Of a DNA stretch of 64,000 bases, positions 42,345 to 53,500 are shown piece by piece. The stretch is from Oscheius onirici (Eukaryota; Nematoda; Chromadorea; Rhabditida; Rhabditidae): positions 3,596,001 through 3,660,000 of the forward strand of contig OW051472.1 of NCBI GenBank assembly GCA_932521025.1, read 5' to 3'. The notes under the pieces are model-generated. The model was given only the letters and a program-made list of their open reading frames with translations. It did no database searches and had not been told where the DNA came from. The position numbers were made by a program, and so were the translations under genes. The stretch's first letter is position 1. Each line of letters starts with the position of its first letter.

Positions 42345-43184
42345 TTAACTATCAAACGAAGTAGTTTTTATTGACTGATGCTGTAATTCGAACTCAAGAC
42401 TTTCCGTTTCGCAGCGAATGACCATTCTCCGATTGTCCTTCCTCTTGACAACATACTCATTTTCCTGCGTCTTCTCGTAACAGGTCATCAGAGTCTGAGC
42501 ATTGATAATCATCGACTGTAGAAGTTGGGGCTTGTTCAAAATCTCTTCAAAGCTGACATTTATAGGACTGCGGGTGTATTGCGAAGGTGAAGAGAGAACA
42601 CTTTGACCGTTCCTGTTTCCTCACCAGCGAGCCAGATCAGTGATAGAATAGACAAGTACATGAGTCTTAGGCCAAGGAACTGATCGACTATGTCTGGATG
42701 GAAATAGTTTACAAGTTTATTCGCTGTATCAAGTCTATATTCGACAAGATCGACTCTTCGGACTGACCATGGTGGTGCTGTAAATTCCTCAGAGAGTGAC
42801 ACCCGAGTGCTGGTTTTCGGTTCTCGTCCATGATCAAAAAACTTTAATGATTCCTAGTAAGCTGATATATTATTGTACTGTACTGGTACACATAAAATTG
42901 GAGATATTCTGTTGTAACCTGATATCAAGAAAGCACAGGAAGAACGAACCTGGAAAAACTCCTCGTCTCCGCTGTAGTTGTAGTCACAAAAATATATGGT
43001 TGATGGTCGAATAAGCGCTACCAATATTTTCAGGTCCTCTTCTTGCACCAGAGTCAGCTCCAGACTCTACTCCGTTCATTAACTCCAAGTCGGGAATGAA
43101 AACCGTTTCAAAGAAGTCCTTCTCACAAACGGTCTGAATTTTATAAAAGGAAGTTTCGATAGATTTTTGTTCCGGTGGTTTCAT
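42345..43184 (-). pseudogene. Second FBA-type gene, N-terminally truncated and frameshifted
   Basis: Exons parallel the neighbouring F-box gene: MKPPEQKSIETSFYKIQTVC, PDLELMNGVE, then (in another frame) QEEDLKILVALIRPSTIYFC and YNYSGDEEFFQ, SVRRVDLVEYRLDTANKLVN, IWLAGEETGTVKVFSLHLRN, NKPQLLQ and TLMTCYEKTQENEYVVKRKD. The frame breaks between NGVE and QEEDL (about 43050-43075). The F-box itself is missing, because sequence upstream of 43184 runs straight into the inverted-repeat element at about 43242. It is most likely a pseudogene created or tolerated next to that insertion. The same lesions are present in the second copy at 62935-63774. Confidence 0.6.
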
Positions 43185-43241
43185 TTTCTGACTGTTCTTC
43201 TCTCATGTCTGTCTTGTCATTTGTGACTGAAATTACTTCTT

Positions 43242-45342
43242 AGCGCTAAAAAGATAAGTTTTGACTTGTCAAGCACAAGTTGACATGACTTGACAAGTCG
43301 CGCTTCAGACTTCCACTTCAGTTGGATGCTCGCGTGTTCTGCTGCTACGTCGTCTCCTCGTCTGCTCTACCATTTCTACCATGCCAATTCTCCTCATCTA
43401 GTCTACCAGGTCATGTCTCTCTTCAATTTCTACCACTTTTTCATTTGACTCGCAGCTCCTTTCGGAGCACCTGGGCAGGAGCTGGGCTTCTCCCGAGAAG
43501 CCTGCTGACACTCTTGACACTTGCTCGAGGGCCGATCGGGTTTCGGTAGTCTTTCTTCGGACTGACTAGCAAATTGGGTACAGGAGTTGAGAGTGGTGTC
43601 CTGATGCGAAGAATCGAGTGGAGAGGCTCTCCAACTTGTTTCCCCTTTGATTTGTTGCGAAAAGACTGCTACACTGTTCGTTTCAGGTTCTCTGTTCTGA
43701 AGATCTGCCTAATTCTTCTGATGACTCCGAATGGTTTAAATTATGACTGGCACACGCGGTCTACTCTGTCAGGACGCTATTGCAAAAGTGTCTGTTCCAC
43801 GAGGCACGGGATGAGAAGCAGTTGGAAAACGATCTTGAGTTGTGGACCGTACAGTGCTAACAATTCCGTCTATTCGAATGGATGGATAACACAATGAGAT
43901 GCCCTGCTGCTGTGGAATGGAATGCTCAGACGGATGCCCTTTTTGTTGGGAACACCTGAGGAGGCTCTGATTCTTGCACCACTGCTGATTCTTGCCTCGG
44001 AGGCTGTCCTGTGAAGAACAGAGTACTCTGCTGCACCATCCGAGAGAAGGCAAAAGCGACGAACAAGAAGGCCAGACTTGGAAGATTCCGATTATGCTTA
44101 TGCAGTCTACTCTGTCAGAATGCTTCAGGAATAGCAGGTTCGAAATATAGTCGGAAGACAAGGAGTTGCATGCCATACACTGCTGACAATTAGAATGTCG
44201 GGACGGATGGTCTGACTGATGCTCCCTGCCACATGTTCGAACTACTGATTGTTGTCTCGGATTCTGTGCAATGTCGTGTAAAGCGAGATCGCAAAAGAAA
44301 CGAACATCATGACCAGAATTGAAAGACGGGTCATGTCCGATTTTTGAGAGCAGCTCAAGATAATTTTTTCAGTGTTGGAAGATGGGTCATGCCCAGTTTT
44401 TCACCGATTTTGACGTGTCGAAACAGGTCGAGACATGTCCAGATTATACGATCAGTCTATCTGGTAGGAAAATGGTCCTTTCCGTTCAAAAACAGTGACT
44501 ACTGTGACGCCATTGCCAGGGCCACGCCCCCCGACGTGCGTGCGCCCCCTCCAAGAGCTGTCGCGACAGTTACCAAATAAATCCTTTGTAACCTTACCCT
44601 TTCTTTGTATTTTGTTACGACAGTTATTCGGGATGATGGGCGATGCCCCCCACAGAAACCAGCTTCGCTGTACTACCTTGCTTCGTCCACACTACGAGCA
44701 GCAGTCCGTCCGTCAGTCTAGATCGTTTCCTCGACTCGATGTCAATGCAGTCTTTACGAACTCGTGATACTTCCGGCAATATGTGTGCATGGTGGTGTTA
44801 CGAATCAAAGCCGTCCGAATTTGAGCATCTTTCAAGTCTCTTCTGACTCATTTCGATCACTTCACTATCATTCCATTGACCAGAGCACACAGTGTTGAAG
44901 ATCGTAGCGGCAGAAAAACTCACTTATCCGATGTTATAAATGGGTAGTTCTAGTAGAGCGCCTGAAAATGCAAGTGTAGCACTGTTTTCGGAATCAATGA
45001 AAGAAATATAAGTAAAATTAAAAGACTCTCTACTCGACACCCGTAGACCATTCTCAACTCCTATACCCAATTTGCTAGTCAGTCCGAAGAGAGACTTATC
45101 GAAACCCAATGAGACCTCGAGCAAAATTCTTGGAAAACAGCTGAGAGTCGAAAACAAAGTGGTAAAAATGGAAAAGAAACATGACCTGGTAGACTAGATG
45201 AGGAGAATGGTGGAAATGGTAGAGCTGACGAGGAGACGAGGTAGCAGCAGCGCAAGCGAGCATCCAACTGGAGTGGAAGTCTGAAGCGCGAGTTGTCAAG
45301 TCTTGTCGAATTGTATTAGGCAAGTTAAAATTTATCCAAGAA
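43242..45342. mobile_element. Element with long terminal inverted repeats, about 2.1 kb
   Basis: The left arm (43242-43605) and right arm (about 45025-45342) are diverged reverse complements. Shared blocks are CGCGCTTCAGACTTCCACTT, GTCTCCTCGTC, CTCCTCATCTAGTCTACCAG, GGACTGACTAGCAAATTGGG and AGGAGTTGAGA. The outer ends carry short GACAAGTC/GACTTGTC palindromes, for example GACTTGTCAAG at 43263. The interior has minus-strand hydrophobic segments (RLSILVMMFVSFAISLYTTL near 44335 and LPSLAFLFVAFAFSRM near 44080), but no intact transposase could be read. Related ends occur at 61601-61688, 63832-64000 and about 49954-50170. It could be a foldback or Mutator-like non-autonomous element carrying gene fragments. 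Exact termini and target duplication are not resolved. Confidence 0.65.
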
Positions 45343-45607
45343 GCAATGTTAGTAGCCGTTACAATGGACATGAAAATGTTCATTATTAAGGTTCAAATTC
45401 TAGGGTTATTATTATGCCCGGCTGTCAAAGGCCGGCCTAATTTTCTATGCCTGGTGGTTCTGGCATGGGACCAAGAAAAACAGTCAGAAAGTGAAACCAC
45501 AAACTACTCTACGAAATTGGAATCGCCGGCGTGGCATATTTTCAGCGCCGTGATTCTTTACTGTTGAACAGCATGTTTGATTATGCACAGAATAATTTAT
45601 TGTGTCG

Positions 45608-45905
45608 ACGAAGTCTTCATCCGAATATGGTAATTCCCATGACCACGTTGCCTAAGGTAGTTACTTGTGCCAGATCTTGCACGGAACCGTAGGTTCTTTT
45701 AAAAGGTTTTCAACGAATAAAGGTATCTTACTTGATCTTGTTATACATGCAGTTGCAAAACTTCATGTCTACGTTTGTTCTCACAAACGGCAACCATATT
45801 TTCCATGATGGAATGGCATCGTAGCACTCAGCACTCGTTGATGTGGTGTCTCGCTTGGAATGTAATCGGCCCTGGGCCACAGTAGTGCCTGGCCTGAACA
45901 AGAAC
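45608..45905 (-). pseudogene. Broken copy of the phospholipase A2-like gene
   Basis: On the minus strand, YCGPGPITF is recognisable near 45870, then the block around INEC (about 45834-45845), after which a deletion of roughly 19 bp has removed the CRQHDAD segment and shifted the frame. The sequence resumes in another frame as WLPFVRTNVDMKFCNCMYNK, then a GT, and a final exon with VVMGITIFG and stop near 45610-45640. The catalytic His-Asp pair is therefore lost. The upstream part (45906-46114) shows no clear signal peptide. It lies about 6 kb from the intact gene at 39196-39511 and just outside the inverted-repeat element. Confidence 0.7.
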
Positions 45906-46119
45906 GACAAAAACAAGAAGAATGAACAGTGACCCTTCCTTTTCGGACACTGCGTTTTTAAACAGCCACAGCCAAAAAATACCTTTTGTTCTGTAAGGTC
46001 AGTGAACGGGAATATTGATGAATGCCTTTTGTATATATTTAAAAAAAAAATTTCGCTTTCCAGCTGATGAGTTTCAGTCTGTTCCCTACCATCACATGAC
46101 CAGCTAGAAAGCAAATAAT

Positions 46120-48916
46120 TTATGCATAGATTTTGGGAAGAGTCAGCCTGTTCGGATTGTTGTTTCTGTCTCTCTGAACTTCCGTTCCCTTTCTTGAACC
46201 CGGCTCACTCGACTTGCTTCGTCTTTTCGACTTCATCCTACCCGGCAACATGTAGATTTCCACGGAACTGAATACACTTTAGAAGAGTCAGACTAACCCT
46301 CTACCTGTTCAGATGAGGGCCGTCAATTTCTGCTCTTCGCAGCCGGGCTGACCTTACGCCATAGTGTCGAAGACTCGTGTCACAGTAAGCCATAAGTCTT
46401 TGCATTTTGGACAGAAGAAGAGGTTCCCGAGGAAATTTCTTTTCGGCCACATGGAACATGAGCTGGAGGAAGGCATGGAAGCTGAGACCACCTCCAGCAG
46501 ATAGACGGTCACCGCTGACTTTGTAACTGATCTCGTTGTACTTCTGCTCAAGTTCGTCTTGATCGATAATGTCCGACAGACTGCACTTTCTTCAAAGCCT
46601 TCTGTATATAATTGAGAAAAAAAACCTTATGAACTGCTTCAGTCCACCAGCGGAAATGGTGACGGCAGTTCGGAGCTGAACAAACTGCATGTAGATGTAC
46701 ATTGCCTTGTCGAGAAAGAGCAAATGCCCACTGTTGGACCCGTACCGAAGAGGAAAGATCTAATCATTCTATTTCATAAGAAAATAGGTAAGTTACTTCG
46801 CTAAGATGAGGTTTCCTCTTACAGGACAAAGACTGCATGTCGTCGTGGAAGACATTCGATCCGTCTTCGGAATATTCCTCATCCAGAAGATCGAGAACGA
46901 GAAGCAAGGTGTCCTTGACCAAGGGGATCTTGATCACCTCGTCTACAATACTTCGTACTCTTTGTTCTCCTTCAGCCAAGGTCTTGCCAGGAAATGGGAT
47001 GGAGTGGTCTTAAATTTGGGTTTAAGAGCTGAGGGAAAGTATAAACCTATTGAGAGTGAAGGGGCAGCATTGACTTCCAGAAGGACCGGTCGACCGTCTG
47101 CTCGGATCATGATGTCGAAGCCGATGATCTTAACTTTATGTATAGCTATCAGAGACCGAAACAAGTTCCATGTATCTGTAAGAGCTTTCAACAGCTTACC
47201 TGAAAGCAGTGAGGCCCACTCATATCATGGAAATGATGTTCGTAATGAAGCATAATCTCCGGAAGCATAGCCAGTACAGTCTTGACCAGAATCAACTTGA
47301 TCTCGTGCCACAACTTCTTTGTCTTCAATCCTTTGGCAGACAGCTGATGGAAGACGGTCGACAGTAGTCTCTTACTTCCTAAATACTCTCGTCTCCCTTC
47401 TCATAATCAATTCCCACCTCTGACTTGTTCCTGCAGACTCGTGCTGTGAACATAGGTCTCATTTCCCTTATTCAGCGAGTAATTGGTCAGATGGGCGTAC
47501 AAGTTATCCATATTGGCCGCCGTCGGCTTCGAGTACTTTTCCGTGCAGAATCGGGTCATTCCCTCTCGGGCTACATATAGTGACAGCGGGTTTATGCTCT
47601 TAATGACCCCGTACACTCGGAAATCAAACTTTAGGCCGTCCGACATGAGGAATGGATCGGCCACGTACTCCTGAAATAGGGTTATTAGTATCTGGAGAAG
47701 GTACGGACCTGAATCAGTTGTTTTTGGCCGGGATCGACGATCTCCGAAGGGCTTCGTATAAGGTAGATTCCCGTTCCTTGTGCACCTGAAAACTTTTCAC
47801 TCATTGGTTGCTGCCTATCTTACCTTCATCGGGTTTGACTATGAACCACATGTCCTCCGTCTTTCCATTCTTCAGTCTTCTCTCCTTTTCGACAGCATAG
47901 TACTTCTAAATGTTTCAGTATAAAAACTGACAGAGAACGACCTGAAAGCCGTCAAGATAAGCCGGAAGAAACCACGACTTTGGATAGAAATTGTATTCTT
48001 CGGGAAAGAGTTGTTGCATTGATCCGATGGCATGGGTTAGGGCTATCTTTTTCGCCAACTCCGTCATACCTGTTTTTGTTTAGAGATTGAATGTATGGAC
48101 TAACCAGGAAACTTGTTGACCCGTGTCTGAGCACTCTTGACGACAGTTCTCGTGTCCGGAAACCAATGACTGTTCCAGTAAATATCACAGTGTCTACCGT
48201 CGTTCATACCCGTAGGATACTAAACTCTTTGAAGTTATAAAATGACTCTTTTTACCTCTTGGAGACCAATCTTCTTGCTACAGAGCGAGACGACACTGTA
48301 GTTACTTTTGGCTCTGGTCGTATCAATGGTAAAGGCTCTACCCGATGGTCGTTTGGAAAAGACCCGTGTGAAAGACAAACTGAATCTCTTGAGCTAAAAA
48401 AGGGTCAGACCAACTTGGAAGATATGCTCGGCGGACGAAGATCCATTTGGGGACCGATTGAACTCCATCCAGTGGTCGGACGAGGCGGCGGAGTGGGAGG
48501 GAGCTAAAGTGAAGTCATAAGGTCCGATAAACAAGAGATAGGGATTCGCTCTTTACGTTTAAAAACGGAGATTGGGAAGATGACTCTCGACCCGGAACGG
48601 ATTGGGGGGAATCCCACGGTTTAATCCAGTCTCATAGACTGAGGAAACGTCTGCAAGAATAACCAACCCGGTCACCATGACTACAAATCAGTCGTGTTCC
48701 TGCTCATGTTTTCACTCTTACCGAATGTATCGCCTCGGCAACCATTTCAACTTCGGGTTCCTCGAACAGAGTTCGTTTGTGAGGCTCGTAGACTGTATTC
48801 GGACGAGTCTGGACTTCCTTGATAGGAGCGACTTTGACGGGAGTCACATCCTTGAATGGACTAGAGAGCTCACAGCCCATACATCCAGCACGAAACGAGC
48901 GAGAATTTCCAACTGA
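46120..48916 (-). CDS. Tubulin tyrosine ligase-like protein (TTLL polyglutamylase type)
   Basis: TTLL enzymes add glutamates to tubulin tails in cilia and neurons through an ATP-grasp fold. The minus-strand exons read: an N-terminal extension (VGNSRSFRAGCMGCELSSPF onward), then FTRVFSKRPSGRAF, NYSVVSLCSKKIGLQE, DIYWNSHWFPDTRTVVKSAQ, RVNKFPGMTELAKKIALTHA, FPEEYNFYPKSWFLPAYLDG, MWFIVKPDEGAQGTGIYLIR, LIQEYVADPFLMSDGLKFDF, RVYGVIKSINPLSLYVAREG, YAHLTNYSLNK and IIGFDIMIRADGRPVLLEVN (NAAPSL). These cover the TTL domain in order with the K/D/R/E/N catalytic positions. The C-terminus continues through LVKDTLLLVLDLLDEE to a basic tail ending LTLPKIYA. The first exon is not defined; the true start lies upstream of 48916. 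Confidence 0.85.
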
Positions 48917-49140
48917 AATGGAAATCTGTTCGAGTGAGAAAGGGTTTCGTAAGGACAACTAGAAAGGAGTAGTAGTTGTGAGAGTGTTCCTGCCCTCCGG
49001 AAGTAGTCTATAGCCCGATTGCTTTGACCGGAAGTCGACTGAAGCGGAGCAAGACTTTTTGACAGAAGGGAAAGTTCAAGACATTTGAAACGAACGCAAG
49101 ACATCTGACTGAAGTGGACAACGGCAGAAAACAAAAGCAT

Positions 49141-50524
49141 GACGTTGCTACGGGAAACGCGAGGGTTTCCGTCGGAGAGATCACAAACGCTATGAGTTTA
49201 TTACAGAGAGACTTGTTGTCAAAGTTCAGCTGGAACAAACAGAAGTAATGAGATTTGGAGACATGTCACTGTACTTTTGATATGTGCCAGAAAGGAGACA
49301 GAAATGAGACTACCATTTTCATATTAACATGGACAAGGCTAGAAACATAAAAACGGCAGAAACTGAAAGCTAAGGCAAACTAAGAATCAAACCAGAATAG
49401 GGAACGACATGGAAACGAAAAACAGGAATATAGAATCAAACCCGACGCACTCAAAGTGAAGAGCGAATATGACAGTTTGCTTGAATTATTAGAAAGGACA
49501 GAACAACGAATCGCATACAGTAGCCTTGAAAAAGAAAGAATCACCAAATCACCTCGAACGGTTGAACTGCGACGACTTCTTTTGGTCTATTCGAAGACAT
49601 CTTCCTCTCTCGAGTTCTTCCATGCCTATCAAAAGCGAGAGGCGATGACTTATCGTTCTAGATACAGTCAAGGAATTGATCTTTTTTCAGTTTTCTAACG
49701 GCTCCATCACCCTTCAATCAAGGTCTGAAAATTCGGAGAAAGCACATGGAAACGTAGAAAAAGTAGAAATGTCTCTCGTGCCTGTAACTGCCAGTTTGTA
49801 GCACAAAGGTCCGGAGCACTATCAGTTTTCCCTTACGGCTTCAAGGTCTCCACGAATTATACCAAACACCGCAGTGGATTCAGTGGAAACCCTACGATGC
49901 CAGGAAGACAGAGCATGACACTACCTTTTGACAGTTGCCGGCAAGTGGCGGATTCACGAACCCGTGGTCAATTTTGCAAGCTCTTTCCCAAAAATAAGCA
50001 TATGGTTGTGGCGTGTCTCTTCGCATTTGACAAGCAGAAGTAGAAAAATATAAACGTGACCTGAGTATTTTAAAGGAGACGACAAGACGAGGACGCTGCA
50101 GACGAGAAGAGTAGCAAAAGCGAGTTTGACTCGAGTGACAGTATAAGATGACAAGTCTTGTCGAAAGTTGAGATTTTGAATTTGAATAACTTTCAGAAGA
50201 AAACAGAATTTGCAGTTGAGAGGCCGTACCTAATTATAGGAGTCTTTCTTGAAGGAGGAAAGACACAAGTACAATATTTTATTGCTTGATACACACTAGT
50301 TGACAAACTTTTTTTCTCTCCTCTCTAGAGCACAGAGATCACGCAAAGACGAACCAACATAAAGCGGGACAAGAGACGATAAAGCACACACTTTTTTGGG
50401 GAGAGTTCTACGGTCTGCACACGGAGGAAAGCAACACCGGACGATGAGAGGGAAGAAGCAGAAGGAGGTGGGGAAATTTAATAAGGAGGGCAAGTGAGAG
50501 GATGGACTTGGCAACTCTTAAGAC
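49141..50524. other. Intergenic region, mostly featureless
   Basis: A + frame at 49456-49698 is rich in Leu/Glu/Arg but has no motif or splice context, and I do not call it. The one supported item is the relic of the inverted-repeat family at about 49954-50170. The 3'UTR of the homeobox gene begins near 50524. Confidence 0.4.
49954..50170 (-). repeat. Relic end of the long-inverted-repeat element
   Basis: The sequence near 50070-50165 (GAGACGACAAGACGAGGACG, GCAGACGAGAAGAGTAGCAA, GACAAGTCTTGTCG) aligns in order with the right arm of the 2.1-kb element near 45220-45320 (GACGAGGAGACGAGGTAGCA, ..., GTCAAGTCTTGTCG). It is strongly diverged, and I cannot find a partner arm. Confidence 0.45.
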
Positions 50525-53500
50525 TCAGTCCTTTTTGAGATCGGTCGAGGTTGGAGAAGAGGACGGTGAAGTTGTCGAGGCTTGTGGCGAGATGGGAGAA
50601 GCGACAGTAGTCGGAGTGACCTGTATTCCAATCGTCGGAACCTGCTTCCATGCCTCCATGACTCTTGATAGTTGTTGTTGAAGCAAAAGTGGATTCTGCA
50701 TCAGCATCATATGCAGAGGATTTGCTTCTGTTACTGAAAATAGGCCTATTTATCTCGAGAGAATCAATGTACCGTAAGGAATTGTAGGAAGTACGGTAGG
50801 AAGAGAAACAGCCGGTTTCGGAGACTGTGACCGTCTCGCGGCAGCAGCCAAAGCAGCTGATCCGCTGTTTAGAAGCATCGATTCGGCTAAAATGGGACTT
50901 TTAGACAGTTTCTAGTTTTCCGACTTACCTAAAACAGCATTGGCTACAGCTGCTTGCTGGGACATGGCGGCCATGAGAGCCTGTTGGTCGAAGAGAAGTG
51001 AATTTAACCCGTCTGGCATAGGAGCACCTAAAAACTCTTTTTTATGAGAGAAGGACAAAGAAAACTGTACCGATAAGATTTGGATGTTGATAGGGATGAT
51101 GGTGATGACTGCTGCTTCGTTCCTGTTTTCTGAACTTTGCTCGTCTGTTCTGGAACCACACTTGGACGCGGGCTTCGGTCAATTGCACTCGGCTGGCCAG
51201 ATCCTCCCTGAAAACAATCCCTCTTTCAAACAGGCTAATTGTCTGCATGCTAATTAATTGCCAAAGGCGAACAGGTGGCTCTCTCTGCCTATTTCCGCCG
51301 GTCCCTTCAAGGTAGTGTCAATTAGGCGCTCAAATTCTCCATAATTAATGGCTCCCGCTTCGTCAACAACAGAAACCACGCCAAGTTGCAATCCGATCCT
51401 ATTTTAACGCCTCTGACGTGATTTCTCTCTCATCCCATTAGTTTGTACCACGTTGAGGGCAGTGGTATTTTCGTGATACAAATGGCTTCTCTTCGGATTA
51501 GTAATGCAAACAGTTCATGCGCAAAAGGGTACTAGCCAGAAATCAGAAACCCACTTCTGGAAAAGACAGAAATCTTACAATATTTTCGTGAGAGCGGATT
51601 TCGAGAGGCCGCTTTAACAAAATTGACGCACTTTTGTGCCTTCTCGAGAGACAGAGATCCACCGTCGGTGTGATCTTCGCGAATGAACGTTTTAACCTGA
51701 GCAGATCAGTCGCGCTACTACTGGAGAGAGATCGTAATTGTCGTCCCGACGACATCACCAAAGTAGATTATGTCCGATCTTTGCACAAGGACAACACCGT
51801 CCTCGGGACGGAGATCTTCACGACAATTTCAAACTAGAACTACCAGTCATGAGCGTCGATTTTTCTATACTTATTGAAGCGAACAGTCAGGTTACGGTAA
51901 CTATACTCACCTGGTGAAGACGTCGGGATAGTGTGTACTTCTGAAGACTTTCTCAAGTTCGTCCAACTGATAGGCACTGAAGGTCGTCCTGTACCTGGAA
52001 AAGAGTCCAATCACTCCTGAACAACTGAACTGTTACCTTCTCTGTTTTCTCTTTCCGTTCTCATCGGGACTGGCACAGCCCTCTTCGGACGATCCATCCC
52101 GATCGCGGTCTCTATCTGATCCTGATGGATTGATCGGTGTGATGGGCTCGTCTTCTTTCGGTTCGTCCAGTTTGGTCAGAGCTGAGATGGTGAAGGGAGA
52201 GGTGAAGGGACTGCTGACAGGAGGCGCCTTGAAAAGGGGAGTGGCGAACTGTTTCTGGAGTTCAGCCAGCTGTTTCTGAAGATCCGGAGTCGCGTGGAAG
52301 GTTGGCATCATTTGAGACAGTTTGAAGAGATCAACCGGTACAGTCTCAGCTCGGTTCTCGACTATCGGCATCTGATCTGGAAGAAGTCGAGTAAGTAATG
52401 AGAGAGGAGTGGGAATCAACAAGCGAAGACGAGCCAATATAACTTGATATACGCATACACCTCCAAATGCAATTAAGAAGAAGAGGACGGAAAGACATAA
52501 CTCTCTCTCGTGCTCCATGAAAATACTTAGACGTCACTTTTTGAACATTCTGTCTTGAGGAACGAGTACAAAAGTTTCTAAGAGGATCACAAGCCCAATA
52601 GCTTAATGGCCGACTTAAAATATATTGCAAGAGGTTCGGATGAGACCAGTCACCAAATACCAAAACAGAATACAGTAGACTGGAACCCGAACTGTTCGGG
52701 AGAATGGGAATCTAGAAACCTGTACTGCTCAAGAGATTGGGAAAACTGCGAGTAAATATACAGTAAGGTATCAAATTTGTAAATGTTCAAAGAGTGACTG
52801 TGTGCGAAGCAACTCAAGGATTCCAGGAAAGAGAAATCTGGTAGCCAACAGATTTCAAGGAAAGATAGTGCAAAATAACAACTAGGATACGCCCTCAGCT
52901 TTAGTCGAAGCTTAAGCTCCAACTTAAGCATCATAAGTGATTGCCGCCTAATCCCTAAATCATCTTACTTCTTCCTGGACAACTTCTAAAACTTCTATAC
53001 AGAATCACAGAGAAACCCTGTAAGAAGAAGAAGAAAGCTAGTCAACGGCAAGAGTACAGAATTTTTGTACTGGTTATGAATAGATAAAAGAGTCATGTTT
53101 GAAAAAAAAGAGGCAGTTGAAAGAAACAGCTGTCAATCCATGTAGACTCTCCTCTTTGATGTCATCAAATGTGAAGAACTAAAATAATGTACGAACGAAA
53201 CTAAAAGAGGAAACCCAGACGATATGCTTGATGTTGTTGTATCCTATAAAAGGCGGCAAAGTGAGGGTGAGAAGCCTGGTTGAGAGAGGATGAGAAGCCC
53301 CCGAAGTCGTGTCCTCTAATCTCGCATTAATTATGGATACTGGCACTATGTTGTGTTAAACAAGGAGAAGTAAACAGGAGTCTTTAGTGGGGAATTAAAA
53401 CAGATTGGAACGTTGAACTCGACTACAATCAACAGCCTTCTCTCCGTGGGAAAAGATCTCGGAATGAGACGTCCAAGCCGATATTCTATTTTATCCACCC

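Noticed and set aside
43322-43549. Frame starting MDARVFCCYV and its mirror at 45079-45267
   Set aside because: Both are the terminal inverted repeats of one element translated in opposite directions, not genes.
49456-49698. 80-codon charged frame
   Set aside because: No motif, splice partner or homology is recognised, and it lies in repeat-bearing intergenic DNA.
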